Shown: positions 50,665 to 60,394, counted from the stretch's first letter. The stretch is DNA of 64,000 nt from Candidatus Methylopumilus planktonicus (GCF_006364715.1 NZ_CP040984.1:434001-498000); one strand, 5' to 3'. Translations and numbers: made by a program. Notes: a model not told the origin generated them from the letters alone.

Positions 50665-50979
50665 ATGTTTAAGCGCTTTTATAGTATTTTATGTTTAATC
50701 TTTTTGTTTGCTTTTAGTCAGCAAGCAGCGATTGCGCATGAAATTTCTCATATACAGGAACACACCCAAAAGACTCAATCTCATAAGTCAGACCTGAGTT
50801 CTTGTAGCCAATGTATTGGTTTCGCAAAACTTCAGCATATAAATGATGGTGAATTTGCTTTCAATCTTGAAGAGTTAAATCATTACACAGTATTTGTAGT
50901 CCAATCTAATTCATATGAATCTCTCACAGCAATTCACTTTGCTGCTCGCGCCCCACCCCAAACCTCAACATTAAATTAA
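50665..50979 (+). CDS. His-rich periplasmic protein, DUF2946-like
   Basis: 104 residues: a signal peptide (1-24, ending A-I-A-H), then a His-rich stretch (H-E-I-S-H-I-Q-E-H, K-S-H-K-S-D), and C-S-Q-C-I-G. The Cys pair and His suggest metal binding, as in small DUF2946-like proteins encoded next to metal receptors. The ZnuD-like receptor gene begins 69 bp later. A zinc or copper chaperone role is inferred, not shown. Confidence 0.65.
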   Translation: MFKRFYSILCLIFLFAFSQQAAIAHEISHIQEHTQKTQSHKSDLSSCSQCIGFAKLQHINDGEFAFNLEELNHYTVFVVQSNSYESLTAIHFAARAPPQTSTLN

Positions 50980-51048
50980 ATTTAATTTACCTCCTTAAAT
51001 CTTTTAAGGACGTTTGCTTTACTAATTTTTTATTGAAGAGGTTTCAAA

Positions 51049-53094
51049 ATGAAACTTAAAAAAATAACATTCATATTGCTTTTTATTTTTACTTATCCAG
51101 CGCTAGCTGCGGATAAAGCAATTTTAACTGTACCTACTACAGCGGTGACTGGCAATCCTTTGGGTGTTAGTTCTGATCAAATGGTGATACCGATTTCTAT
51201 TCTTAATGGTCGGGAACTTTCATTAAAAAGAGAAAATACTTTAGCTGAAACATTAAATAGCATTCCGGGTGTTAGCAATAGTTCTTTTGGTCCCTCAGCA
51301 GGGCGCCCTATGATCAGAGGAATGGATAGTGATCGTATTAAGATCTTACAAAATGGCGTCAATAATTTAGATGCTTCTAACTTAAGTTTTGACCATGGCG
51401 TATCGATTGACCCTTTAATTATTGAACAAATTGATGTCATTCGAGGACCCGCCACACTTCTTTATGGAGGTGGTGCAGTCGGTGGTGTAGTAAATGCTAT
51501 TGATCATCGAATCCCTAAAGAGAAATTTGAAGGTATTACAGGTCGAGGTGAAGTGCGTTATGGCGGAGCTAATTTAGAACAAAGCAATGCGGCAGTGGTT
51601 GATGTAGGTACAGGTAATTTTGTGATGCACTTCGATGCCTATAATCGAGATGCTAAAAACTTAAAGATTCCACGCAATGCGGTCTCGAATAGAAAAAGAG
51701 ATACTCAATCTTGGCAGGTCCAAGAGGGAGGCGCAGGGGGTTTCGCTCCGAGTGGTGAATACGGTATTCATAAGCTTATTAATAGCCAATCAGAAACTAA
51801 AGGAGGCGCTATAGGAGCGTCCATGATTTTTGATAGAGGTTATGCTGGCGTGAGCTATGCCAAACATCAAACACAATACGGAAGCCCATTAGAGTCAGCA
51901 GTTTCTATTGATATGGATAACGATCGTTTTGATTTTGCATCTGAGATTAGAGATCTTGGCACATTCTTTGATCGTGCCAAATTTCGAGCTGCTTATACTG
52001 ATTACATGCATAAAGAAATTGAAGGCGGTGCGATCAATACCACATTTAAAAACCAAGGTGTTGATGGTACTTTTGAATTAGGCCATCAACCAATTCTAGG
52101 TATCAAAGGTGTTATGGGCTTGCAATTTGAAAGCGGAAAATTTCAAGCGTTAGGTGCGGAGGCCTTTGTTCCTTCATCGAAAACTAATAGTCAGTCGGCT
52201 TATCTCTATGAAGAACTACCCATCAACCAACATAAAGTAACCTTTGGTTTAAGGCATGGGGAGCATGATGTAGATTCTAAAGGAGGTGGAAATTTTACAG
52301 CCGCTAACAAGAGTTTCAAAACAAATAATGGGGCGATTGGCGGACTTTATACTTTAAATTCTCAATGGTCTTTAGCTGGGAACCTAAGTCATAATGAACG
52401 CGCGCCATCTTACTTCGAGCTATATGCAAATGGCGTTCATGCTGCAACCGGGGCATATGAGCAAGGACAAACTAATTTAAAGATTGAAGAATCTAATGGA
52501 TTGGATGGCCAGATACGTTGGAAAACTGGACAAGATAGTTTGACTTTGGGTGCCTATTCCACGAAGTTTTCAAATTATATTGGTTTGATTTCAAGTGATG
52601 CTCATAATGCAGGCACTCAGAATTATAAGCCTTCTATATTTACAGGAATCAAAGCTGAATTTAAAGGCGTTGAGTTAGAAGGCAAGAGTATGCTCACTGA
52701 TAACTTACAGTTAAATGTAAGAGGTGATTATGTGGATGCCAAAGATAAAACGAATGGAGGTTATGTGCCTCGTATATCACCCCTTAAATTAGGCGTAGGG
52801 CTTAAGTATGAGTTTGATCGTTTTGGCGCAAGGTTAGATGTGCTTCATGCTTTTAAGCAAGATCGTGTTGCGATAAATTATAACTATATAGCAGGCAAAG
52901 AACTTATTACTGATGCTTATACAAACATCAGTATGATGGCGACTTACAAGTTACCCACACAATATAATTTAGAAGCTTTTACAAAAGCTAATAATTTATT
53001 GGACGAAGAAATTCGTGAGCATGCATCTTTCTTAAAAGATATAGCTCCGATGGGGAGACGGTCAATCATGTTTGGACTTCGAGGAGACTTCTAG
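51049..53094 (+). CDS. TonB-dependent receptor, ZnuD-like
   Basis: 681 residues. Signal peptide (to about residue 20), plug domain with S-A-G-R-P-M-I-R-G-M-D-S-D-R and L-L-Y-G-G-G-A-V-G-G-V-V-N, then a beta-barrel. The plug resembles ZnuD zinc receptors and related proteins. Outer-membrane import of zinc (or a zinc/haem complex) powered by TonB is the best reading. The His-rich periplasmic gene precedes it. No clear Zur box was found. Confidence 0.85.
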   Translation: MKLKKITFILLFIFTYPALAADKAILTVPTTAVTGNPLGVSSDQMVIPISILNGRELSLKRENTLAETLNSIPGVSNSSFGPSAGRPMIRGMDSDRIKILQNGVNNLDASNLSFDHGVSIDPLIIEQIDVIRGPATLLYGGGAVGGVVNAIDHRIPKEKFEGITGRGEVRYGGANLEQSNAAVVDVGTGNFVMHFDAYNRDAKNLKIPRNAVSNRKRDTQSWQVQEGGAGGFAPSGEYGIHKLINSQSETKGGAIGASMIFDRGYAGVSYAKHQTQYGSPLESAVSIDMDNDRFDFASEIRDLGTFFDRAKFRAAYTDYMHKEIEGGAINTTFKNQGVDGTFELGHQPILGIKGVMGLQFESGKFQALGAEAFVPSSKTNSQSAYLYEELPINQHKVTFGLRHGEHDVDSKGGGNFTAANKSFKTNNGAIGGLYTLNSQWSLAGNLSHNERAPSYFELYANGVHAATGAYEQGQTNLKIEESNGLDGQIRWKTGQDSLTLGAYSTKFSNYIGLISSDAHNAGTQNYKPSIFTGIKAEFKGVELEGKSMLTDNLQLNVRGDYVDAKDKTNGGYVPRISPLKLGVGLKYEFDRFGARLDVLHAFKQDRVAINYNYIAGKELITDAYTNISMMATYKLPTQYNLEAFTKANNLLDEEIREHASFLKDIAPMGRRSIMFGLRGDF

Positions 53095-53191
53095 AAGAGG
53101 TAACTTGAGGTTCAGGTAAAGAAATTTTGCCTAGGTTGAAATAGGATTATGTTGTAGAGATGTTAAAAACATTAACTCTTAAATAATCTAT

Positions 53192-53674
53192 TTAGTAAAC
53201 TGGTTTACTATCCTTATCTAATGACTTAGATTTGTATAATGTTTTAGATTTGACGTCACCATTTCTTTCCCAATAGGTTTCGTACCCAACTTTTTCACCA
53301 TTTACAAAATTAGATTCAGATCGCTTGTTGCCGTTATCATAAAAAAGTATAAACAAACCATCTTCCTTTCCATTTTTGTAATGGGCTTCTAGTTTTAGTT
53401 GGCCATTTTCGAACCACTGATTCCAGATACCATCTTCTTTATCATTTTTATAAGTTGTCTGGATATATTTTCCACCACTGATATACCAGAAAATTTCTAA
53501 ACCTTCTTTTTTACCATTAACATAATTAACTTCATACTTTAAATTTCCATTGTGGTACTTTTCGGTATATTTACCAGTTAATGGTTTTTCTGGTGAATCA
53601 TTAGCTTGTGTTGCAAAGGAAAGGAGGAGGATACTTAAAAGATAAAATAGCTTAAAGTTTTTAATAGATAACAT
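53192..53674 (-). CDS. Exported MORN-repeat protein
   Basis: 160 residues: a signal peptide (1-24) then about five 22-24-residue MORN_2-type repeats with the pattern Y-x-N-G-x-x-x-x-x-x-Y-x-N-G-K-x-E-G. Such repeats are found in YwqK-like antitoxins and in surface proteins. Because of the signal peptide, a periplasmic or outer-membrane location is likely. The function is unknown. Confidence 0.8.
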   Translation of the reverse strand: MLSIKNFKLFYLLSILLLSFATQANDSPEKPLTGKYTEKYHNGNLKYEVNYVNGKKEGLEIFWYISGGKYIQTTYKNDKEDGIWNQWFENGQLKLEAHYKNGKEDGLFILFYDNGNKRSESNFVNGEKVGYETYWERNGDVKSKTLYKSKSLDKDSKPVY

Positions 53675-53914
53675 ATTAAAATATTACCTTATTGTTATCG
53701 TTAGCAGTCGATACCTCGAGGCATAAGACTAAAAGTAAGGAAATAAGAGGTTTCATAAAAATACCCATATAAATTTAATGATTTTTTGTCATATATTATC
53801 GGAAAAAGTTCACAATAAGAGCCAATAAGAATTCAAACTGGAATAATATAAAATATCAATAATCTGAATATTTTGGATTGAACTCACGAGGTTAAATTAA
53901 CTCTTAAAAACACT

Positions 53915-54526
53915 ATGTTAAAAAAAATAATTCATCATGAAGCCAAAAGCCCGTCCGATTACTTTGCTTTAGTTTGCACTAAATTCCTGCGCGTTTTTGC
54001 CGATACTTTTTTTGCAGGGCGATATGGACATAGGGCGGTCGTTTTAGAGACGGTTGCTGGTGTGCCGGGGATGGTGGGTGGCACATTACAGCACCTGAAG
54101 TCTTTGAGGCGTATAGAAAATGATCAAGGATGGATAAAGACACTTCTAGACGAGGCTGAGAATGAACGCATGCATTTAATGACTTTCATTGAAATTGCCA
54201 AACCCAATAGCTTTGAGAGACTTTTGATTATTTTAGCGCAAGGCATTTTCTATAATTTATTCTTTTTGCTTTATTTAATATCATCCAAAACAGCCCATCG
54301 TTTAGTGGGCTATTTTGAAGAAGAGGCTGTTTATAGCTACACAGAATATTTACAAGGAATTCGAGAAGGTAAATATGAGAATATTCCAGCTCCTCAAATA
54401 GCTATTGATTACTGGCATCTTAAAAAAAATGCACGGTTAAGTGATGTGATTCTGGCTGTTAGAAAAGATGAAATGAATCATAGAGATGTAAACCATTCCT
54501 TTTCGAATCACCTTTCTAAATCATAA
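53915..54526 (+). CDS. aox: Alternative oxidase (AOX)
   Basis: 203 residues with the complete di-iron set: Glu in V-L-E-T-V-A-G-V-P-G-M, E-x-x-H in E-N-E-R-M-H, Glu in F-E-E-E-A-V-Y-S-Y, and E-x-x-H in D-E-M-N-H-R-D-V-N-H. It is a monotopic inner-membrane ubiquinol oxidase that does not pump protons. Bacterial AOX is uncommon and would let the cell dump electrons when light or oxidant stress over-reduces the quinone pool. It is followed by the DUF4399 gene after 22 bp. Confidence 0.95.
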   Translation: MLKKIIHHEAKSPSDYFALVCTKFLRVFADTFFAGRYGHRAVVLETVAGVPGMVGGTLQHLKSLRRIENDQGWIKTLLDEAENERMHLMTFIEIAKPNSFERLLIILAQGIFYNLFFLLYLISSKTAHRLVGYFEEEAVYSYTEYLQGIREGKYENIPAPQIAIDYWHLKKNARLSDVILAVRKDEMNHRDVNHSFSNHLSKS

Positions 54527-54548
54527 TATTTCAGAAGGACAATTACTG

Positions 54549-54977
54549 ATGAAAATAAAAACTCTTTTATTTGTAGGCGTATTCTCTCTTCTTCTTCTTT
54601 CCTTAAATATTTTCTCCTACCCAAGAGACGGGGGGTCATTAAGCAAGCCCTCAGTGAATTTTGCTAACCTAAAAGATGGAGATAAAGTCACAAGCCCCTT
54701 TAAGGTGATCTTTGAATTAAATGGCATGTTGATTAGCCCTGCAGGAGAATATGTAGAAGGCTCGGGCCATCATCATTTATTGATTAATCAGCCATATATT
54801 GCAAAAGGCCTTCCAATCCCCGCAGATTCAAATCATTTACATTTTGGTAAAGGACAGAAAGAAGTCGAGCTTAACCTAACATCTGGCATCTATATACTTA
54901 CCCTGCAGTTTGCAGATGGTTATCATCGCTCGTATGGCTTGGAGTTGAGTAAAACTATTAAAATTGAAGTGCAATAA
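54549..54977 (+). CDS. Exported DUF4399 protein
   Basis: 142 residues: signal peptide (to about residue 24), then the DUF4399 domain with S-P-F-K-V-I-F-E-L-N-G-M, G-S-G-H-H-H-L-L-I and N-H-L-H-F-G-K-G-Q. The conserved His cluster suggests metal binding. It follows aox and precedes the CDF-like gene in a probable operon. The function is unknown. Confidence 0.85.
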   Translation: MKIKTLLFVGVFSLLLLSLNIFSYPRDGGSLSKPSVNFANLKDGDKVTSPFKVIFELNGMLISPAGEYVEGSGHHHLLINQPYIAKGLPIPADSNHLHFGKGQKEVELNLTSGIYILTLQFADGYHRSYGLELSKTIKIEVQ

Positions 54978-54990
54978 TTATTTTTAATTT

Positions 54991-55590
54991 ATGACTTTTG
55001 ATCATAAACAAGATGCGCAATTTGCAAAATCAGTTTTATTTGTTGCATTTGCTAATTTAGCTTATTTCTTTGTAGAGTTTATAGTCGCAAACAATATACA
55101 TTCAACCTCTCTTTTTGCAGACAGCATTGATTTTCTCGAAGATGCCTCAATCAATATTCTTATTTTTTTAGCGCTTGGATGGTCAGTAAAAAATAAAGAA
55201 AGACTGGGTAAATGTTTAGCAGTTATTTTGGTAGTACCTGCAATTGCTTTTTTATATACAACCTGGCAAAAGTTTAATATGCCTTCAATTCCAGATCCAT
55301 CTATGCTCTCTTTGACGGGGTTAGGGGCTCTTCTGGTTAACCTTAGCTGTACTTTTGTTTTAATTCGATTTAGAGATTATCAAGGCAGTTTAACAAGAGC
55401 CGCTTTTCTTTCTGCACGAAATGATGCATTAGCTAATATAGGTATTATTATTGCGGGCTTAATAGGATTCATTTGGTTATCGATGTGGCCAGACCTCATT
55501 GTGGGGTTCTTTATTATGGCCATCAATCTTGATGCTGCAAAAGAAATCTGGGAGGCTTCAGAGCATCACGAAATACCTTTAAAGCCTTAA
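54991..55590 (+). CDS. Cation-diffusion-facilitator-like membrane protein, shortened
   Basis: 199 residues, about six helices but no cytoplasmic metal-binding domain. S-L-F-A-D-S-I-D-F-L-E-D keeps the first D-x-x-x-D-type site. The second site, H-x-x-x-D in classical CDF proteins, reads N-D-A-L-A-N, so the His is lost. This 200-residue CDF-like form may have altered selectivity. It starts 13 bp after the DUF4399 gene. Confidence 0.75.
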   Translation: MTFDHKQDAQFAKSVLFVAFANLAYFFVEFIVANNIHSTSLFADSIDFLEDASINILIFLALGWSVKNKERLGKCLAVILVVPAIAFLYTTWQKFNMPSIPDPSMLSLTGLGALLVNLSCTFVLIRFRDYQGSLTRAAFLSARNDALANIGIIIAGLIGFIWLSMWPDLIVGFFIMAINLDAAKEIWEASEHHEIPLKP

Positions 55591-55656
55591 TTTTTAAATG
55601 CGCAGTGATTAAGGCTAAATTAAGGAACAAAAAATAAATTATAAGGTCGTATTGAT

Positions 55657-56313
55657 ATGAAATTTTTCTTCTTGTTTCTTAGTTTTCTTTCATTAATAAG
55701 CATTAGTGGTTGTCAGAGCCTTGCAGAAAAAAATCCCGTACTTAAAGGTGAGCTTACTGTGTTCCATGATCTTCCCAGTGACTTCAAACCTCCTACTATT
55801 GCGATAGTGCCATGGCACCAATCACAAAAAGGTTCTTTGGAGTTTAAAAATTATGCAGCAATCCTTAAAGATCGTATCGAAAAATTAGGCTTTACTGTTA
55901 TTGATCACTCCAAAAAACCAGAATTACTACTTTTCTTTGATTATGGCGACGACATGGGAAAAGAGATGACCGAGACTTACACCGTCCCTGATTTCGGCAT
56001 GATAGGTTATTCGGGATATTCACTAAATTCATGGTCTATGTATCCAGGGTTGCCTATGTATGGATATCGTGGCTACCAAACTCATACTAACAAATATACG
56101 CTGTATACAAGATATATCCATATTGATATAGCAAAACCTAAATCTAAAGACAAAGAGCTCGATAAAGTTTACGAGGGGAGTCTGAGAAGTAAAGGGACAT
56201 GTTCAAAACTCACTACGACACTTCCATATTTAATTGATATGTATTTCAATAATTTCCCGGGAAAAAATAATGAGACTCAATCATTAGAAAAATCTTGGAA
56301 TGGTGTTTGTTAG
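55657..56313 (+). CDS. DUF4136-like lipoprotein
   Basis: 218 residues. The lipobox is I-S-I-S-G-C at residues 14-19. The mature protein has P-T-I-A-I-V-P-W and a Tyr/Gly-rich region (G-M-I-G-Y-S-G-Y-S), as in DUF4136 proteins. It is probably anchored in the outer or inner membrane. The function is unknown. The following DUF6134 gene begins 6 bp later. Confidence 0.7.
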   Translation: MKFFFLFLSFLSLISISGCQSLAEKNPVLKGELTVFHDLPSDFKPPTIAIVPWHQSQKGSLEFKNYAAILKDRIEKLGFTVIDHSKKPELLLFFDYGDDMGKEMTETYTVPDFGMIGYSGYSLNSWSMYPGLPMYGYRGYQTHTNKYTLYTRYIHIDIAKPKSKDKELDKVYEGSLRSKGTCSKLTTTLPYLIDMYFNNFPGKNNETQSLEKSWNGVC

Positions 56314-56319
56314 TTTTTT

Positions 56320-56949
56320 ATGAATAATTACTCTTTTAAAAAATTTAGTGTTGTTTTACTTTTTCTCCCAATTTTTTGTTTTGCAAAAGACTGGAATTTT
56401 GACGTACTTATGGATGGTAAATTAATTGGCGAACATACCTTTCAATTAAAAGAAGAAGAAAAATTTCATCAGCTGACGAGCAATGCAAACTTTAAAGTTA
56501 CAGTCTTATCTATACCTGTTTACAAATATAAACATATATCGCAGGAGCTATGGAATAAAAACTGCCTTCACTCGATAAACGCTTCAACGCAAGATGGAGG
56601 CGACGCATACAAAGTGCTTGGAAAATTTGAAGTCAATACGTTTAAGTTAATCGAACCTGCAAAAGAAACCTTTTCTGCAGAGTGCCCTATGACTTTCAGC
56701 TATTGGAATCCACTGATGTTAAAACAAAGTAAATTATTAAATGCCCAGATGGGTGATTACGCTGAAGTACAAATTAAAAGTTTAGGTAAGGAAGTTATTA
56801 AGGTAAAAAATGAAAATATAGAAGCTGACTCATATCGAATAACAGCTCCTAAAATTAATATCCAGATTTGGTATAAAGATAATAAGGAATGGGTTAAGTT
56901 AGAGTCAATTACACCTGACGACCATCATATTTCCTACATCCTTAAGTAG
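56320..56949 (+). CDS. Exported DUF6134-like protein
   Basis: 209 residues with a signal peptide (to A-K-D-W at about 22). The rest is predicted beta-rich, with D-V-L-M-D-G-K-L-I-G-E-H-T-F and I-Q-I-W-Y-K-D. The layout fits DUF6134-type periplasmic proteins. No catalytic motif is apparent. It is co-directional with the DUF4136 lipoprotein 6 bp upstream. Confidence 0.65.
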   Translation: MNNYSFKKFSVVLLFLPIFCFAKDWNFDVLMDGKLIGEHTFQLKEEEKFHQLTSNANFKVTVLSIPVYKYKHISQELWNKNCLHSINASTQDGGDAYKVLGKFEVNTFKLIEPAKETFSAECPMTFSYWNPLMLKQSKLLNAQMGDYAEVQIKSLGKEVIKVKNENIEADSYRITAPKINIQIWYKDNKEWVKLESITPDDHHISYILK

Positions 56950-56984
56950 ATTTGGCGGGGCGTAATAGTGTTATGTGACTAAGT

Positions 56985-56998
56985 GTCAAAATTTTGAC
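56985..56998. repeat. 14-bp palindrome GTCAAAATTTTGAC
   Basis: Perfect dyad between the DUF6134 and DUF839-like genes. A 15-bp form with one central base (GTCAAAAGTTTTGAC) lies at 10150-10164. Confidence 0.5.
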
Positions 56999-57102
56999 TC
57001 TTATTAAAGTTAAGATATCAAAAATAATCCTGCAAATTTTGTAATATTTAAAACAGCTTTGATATTTTTTCTTATTTTATTGGTACATTAAAAAAGGTCT
57101 TT

Positions 57103-58440
57103 ATGAAGTTATTACTAAAAACGTTATTTGTCACGATAGTATTTTCTAGCAATGTTATTTCGGCGCCAGCCTACATCATTCCCACTTTACCTGGCTGGCA
57201 AGTGCAACCAATTATCACTGTGGGTGAACAATCTCCCAACGGCTATACCATGGCAGGTGTGCCAGATGGTTTAGGTGTTTTTGCGAATAACGACGGCACT
57301 TTTAGTTTACTTATGAACCATGAGATAGCTCACGATAAAGGCATTGCTCGAGCTCATGGAGAAAAGGGTGCGTTTGTTTCTCGCTGGGTTATCGATATTG
57401 AAAGTCTGAAGACGAGAAGCGGGGCGGACTTAATTAAATCAACGGTTCCAGCGGGTTTGAATTTTAATCGATTTTGTTCTGCGGATTTACCCCCGTCCTC
57501 GGCTTTCTATAATGCAGTGACTCGAAAGGGATATAACGGGCAGCTCTTTTTAAATGGCGAAGAAGATAAAGCAGGCGGACGCGCATTTGCTCACAGCTTA
57601 GAAGGTATCAGTTATTTAATGCCTGATTTTGGTCATATTGCATGGGAAAATTTATTGGCTAATCCTTCAAGCCAAGATCGCACTTTGGTCATAGGTTTAG
57701 ATGATATTCAGGATGGTTTGCTATTAGTCTATCTGGGCAATAAAACGAAGGTGGGAAATCCGGTTGAACAATCTGGATTAATTGGTGGGCAGTTGTATGC
57801 GATTAAAGCCACTAACGAGCGCTTTAGTTTAGTGCCCTTGAAAGCTATGGCAAGTTTAGATGGCAAAACTCTCAGAGAAGAAGCTAAAAAACTTGGTGCC
57901 ACTGGCTTTGCAAGACCAGAAGATGGGGCTTGGGATGCTTTAGATGCAAGCAAATTTTGGTTTGCCACTACTGATAAATTTGGAGGCGACAGTCGATTAA
58001 ATCAATTGATTTTTGATGACATCTCAAACCCTTTGCATGGTGGACGAATTAGTTCTCCACTCAGTGCGCAAAGTATAGGGGCTGAAATGTTCGATAATTT
58101 AGTTGTAGATGGCGATGGTCGAGTGTTGGTGCAAGAAGATCCAGGAGAAAATAACCGTTTAGCAGCGATTTGGATGTATGAGCCTGCTATTAATAAAACC
58201 ACTAAACTATTTGAATCTAATCCTGAGTTATTTAAACCTGGGGCAGTTGATTTTATGACGATCGATGAAGAGCATTCAGGTATTGTTGAAATTACATCCT
58301 TATTGCAGAAAGCTTCATGGTTTGATGTTAAACGCAGATATTATCTTGGCACTACACAGGCGCATCTTGATCATAAAGATACAAAGTTAGTTGAGCATGG
58401 TCAGCTATGGTTGATATCAGGCCCATCAATAAAAAATTAA
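57103..58440 (+). CDS. Secreted DUF839 (PhoX-like) beta-propeller protein
   Basis: 445 residues with a signal peptide (1-21, ending I-S-A-P). Blocks such as M-N-H-E-I-A-H, R-P-E-D-G-A-W-D and V-Q-E-D-P-G-E-N resemble the metal-binding loops of PhoX/DUF839 proteins. PhoX enzymes are calcium/iron-dependent phosphatases, but many DUF839 proteins are untested, so phosphatase activity is only likely. No Pho box was recognised upstream. Confidence 0.78.
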   Translation: MKLLLKTLFVTIVFSSNVISAPAYIIPTLPGWQVQPIITVGEQSPNGYTMAGVPDGLGVFANNDGTFSLLMNHEIAHDKGIARAHGEKGAFVSRWVIDIESLKTRSGADLIKSTVPAGLNFNRFCSADLPPSSAFYNAVTRKGYNGQLFLNGEEDKAGGRAFAHSLEGISYLMPDFGHIAWENLLANPSSQDRTLVIGLDDIQDGLLLVYLGNKTKVGNPVEQSGLIGGQLYAIKATNERFSLVPLKAMASLDGKTLREEAKKLGATGFARPEDGAWDALDASKFWFATTDKFGGDSRLNQLIFDDISNPLHGGRISSPLSAQSIGAEMFDNLVVDGDGRVLVQEDPGENNRLAAIWMYEPAINKTTKLFESNPELFKPGAVDFMTIDEEHSGIVEITSLLQKASWFDVKRRYYLGTTQAHLDHKDTKLVEHGQLWLISGPSIKN

Positions 58441-58453
58441 TCGTTAGATTATT

Positions 58454-58918
58454 GTGGATACATTAAGTCACGCCTTATGGGGCTATGGATTATTTGGATA
58501 TAAGAGATATCCTTGGACTGCAATTTTTTATGGTGCAATGCCAGACTTAATTTCATTTGGCTTATTTTTACTTATGAATGTTGCAACAGGAAATTGGTAT
58601 TTCGGTAAGCCTTCCTTGGCGTCTATTCCAGACTGGCTCTTCTTAACTTACTCAGTCGGCCACAGTTTCATTATATGTTTGCCGATTATCTATTGTGTTT
58701 ATCGCTTGAATCGAGCTTTAGCTATGGCCATGTTGGCCTGGCCATTTCATATTGTTCTTGATTTTCCATTTCACTCAAAAGCTTTTTTTGCCACTCCAAT
58801 TTTTTGGCCTATATCAGATTTTAAGATAGACGGCATTCCATGGACGCATTGGTATATCTGGTATCCAAACATTTTATTTCTATCTATTTTGCTGATTTAT
58901 CGCTTTAAGAAAAGATAA
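58454..58918 (+). CDS. YdjM/DUF457-like membrane protein
   Basis: 154 residues starting at GTG 58454. M-D-T-L-S-H-A-L-W-G, M-P-D-L-I-S, V-G-H-S-F-I and H-I-V-L-D-F-P-F-H-S supply the His/Asp pattern of membrane-bound metal-dependent hydrolases of the YdjM group. About four membrane helices. The role is unknown. Confidence 0.7.
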   Translation: MDTLSHALWGYGLFGYKRYPWTAIFYGAMPDLISFGLFLLMNVATGNWYFGKPSLASIPDWLFLTYSVGHSFIICLPIIYCVYRLNRALAMAMLAWPFHIVLDFPFHSKAFFATPIFWPISDFKIDGIPWTHWYIWYPNILFLSILLIYRFKKR

Positions 58919-59056
58919 ATTAAATTATTTTAAGTACGTACTAAATTCATCTTTTATAACTTCTTATTTTTTGTTGACTATTAAGGTTTCAATTTGATAG
59001 CTATTACTTTACAATTGCCGAAACCTTAAGCTTAATCTGAATTAGAGGCAATTATC

Positions 59057-60394
59057 ATGTCAGAAAAAAACAACATTGATAAGAAATTATCTAGCATCAA
59101 AAATTTGCTAGCCAAGCAAAATTTAGTCGGAAGCCTCATTCTTAGGCAAGAAATGTCTCGCCAAGATATTGTCGAATCTTTGGTTCAAAAACAAAACTCA
59201 ATCGAATTAGAAAGACTCATTAAGAAGCTTGAAGTGAATGAAATCGCTCGGATTCTAGAGCTTTTATTAGAACACGAGCGAATCGTCGTTTGGGATCATA
59301 TTGAGTCAAGTCGTCGTGATGATGTACTACTTGAAGTTTCTGATGATATCCGCATGGACCTTGTGTCTGATGAAACTCCAAATAAAGAACAAATTACAGT
59401 GATTCGAGTATTCGACTTATTTAAAGGTCGCTTACGTCAGATACCTATATACAGCAGAAAAGATCTCGAAAAAGCGAAGCCTATCTGGGTAGATCTTGTG
59501 ACTCCTGAAATTGAGCAGCTTGAATGGGCAAGGGAGATTTTTGGTGCTCATATCCCTAATCCTAATGAACTAACTGATCTGGAAACTAGCGCACGTTTTT
59601 ATATTGAAGACAATGGTGAGATCCATCTACATTCTAATTTCTTACTCGACACCACTAAAGAATCTAAGAATGTCACCGTCGCCTTTGTGCTTAAAGACAA
59701 AATACTATTTACAGTGCGAAACGAAGAGTTGCCTGTATTTAGACTGCAACGTTTAAGAGCGCGCGCAGAAGCCGGTTATGTGTCACAAGCTAAAGATGTT
59801 TTATTAGACTTATATGCAGCAGATATTGAGTATTCAGCAAACGCATTAGAAGATGTTTACTCAAGATTAGAAAAAGTGGGCAGCCAAGTTGTGAAGTCTT
59901 ACATGACGAATAGCCAAGCGGCAACGATACTTTCTGATATAGCGATCGAAGAAGACTTAAACGGTAAGATTAGACGCAATGTAATGGATACTAGAAACGC
60001 GCTATCATTTTTAATGCGCTCAAAGCTTTTATCTGCCAGTCAACATGAAGATGTTAAAGAAATTTTACGTGACATTGATTCACTAGATGGCCATACATCA
60101 TTCTTATTTAATAAGATCAATTTCCAGATGGATGCCACAGTGGGTTTCTTGAACGTAAATCAAAATATTGATTTGAAAAGATTAACGATTATTAGTGTGG
60201 TCTTTATGCCAGTAAATATTATTGCAGGTATTGGCGGTATGTCTGAATTTAGCATGATGACTGATGGCATCCCATGGCCATTGGCTTATAGTTGCTTTAT
60301 TTTAATGATGATTTCTATTGGAGTGCTGACTTTTATAGGTTTAAGAGCATTTGAAAATAAGCGCATTGAACGATTAAGATCTGAAAATAAATAA
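59057..60394 (+). CDS. CorA-family magnesium channel with GMS in place of GMN
   Basis: 445 residues. A long soluble N-terminal domain precedes two membrane helices at about 375-440. The pore motif, normally Y-G-M-N at the end of the first helix, is G-G-M-S-E-F-S here. The upstream stretch R-L-T-I-I-S-V-V-F-M-P is typical of CorA. The protein is longer at the N terminus than E. coli CorA (316). Mg2+ transport is likely, but ion choice may differ. A terminator follows at 60415-60442. Confidence 0.86.
   Translation: MSEKNNIDKKLSSIKNLLAKQNLVGSLILRQEMSRQDIVESLVQKQNSIELERLIKKLEVNEIARILELLLEHERIVVWDHIESSRRDDVLLEVSDDIRMDLVSDETPNKEQITVIRVFDLFKGRLRQIPIYSRKDLEKAKPIWVDLVTPEIEQLEWAREIFGAHIPNPNELTDLETSARFYIEDNGEIHLHSNFLLDTTKESKNVTVAFVLKDKILFTVRNEELPVFRLQRLRARAEAGYVSQAKDVLLDLYAADIEYSANALEDVYSRLEKVGSQVVKSYMTNSQAATILSDIAIEEDLNGKIRRNVMDTRNALSFLMRSKLLSASQHEDVKEILRDIDSLDGHTSFLFNKINFQMDATVGFLNVNQNIDLKRLTIISVVFMPVNIIAGIGGMSEFSMMTDGIPWPLAYSCFILMMISIGVLTFIGLRAFENKRIERLRSENK

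Noticed and set aside
53880..53907. ECF-like promoter (GAACTC-N16-TCTTAA) before the alternative oxidase
   Set aside because: The -10 box would be only 8 bp from the ATG, leaving almost no leader, and the upstream AACAGTATT block is missing.
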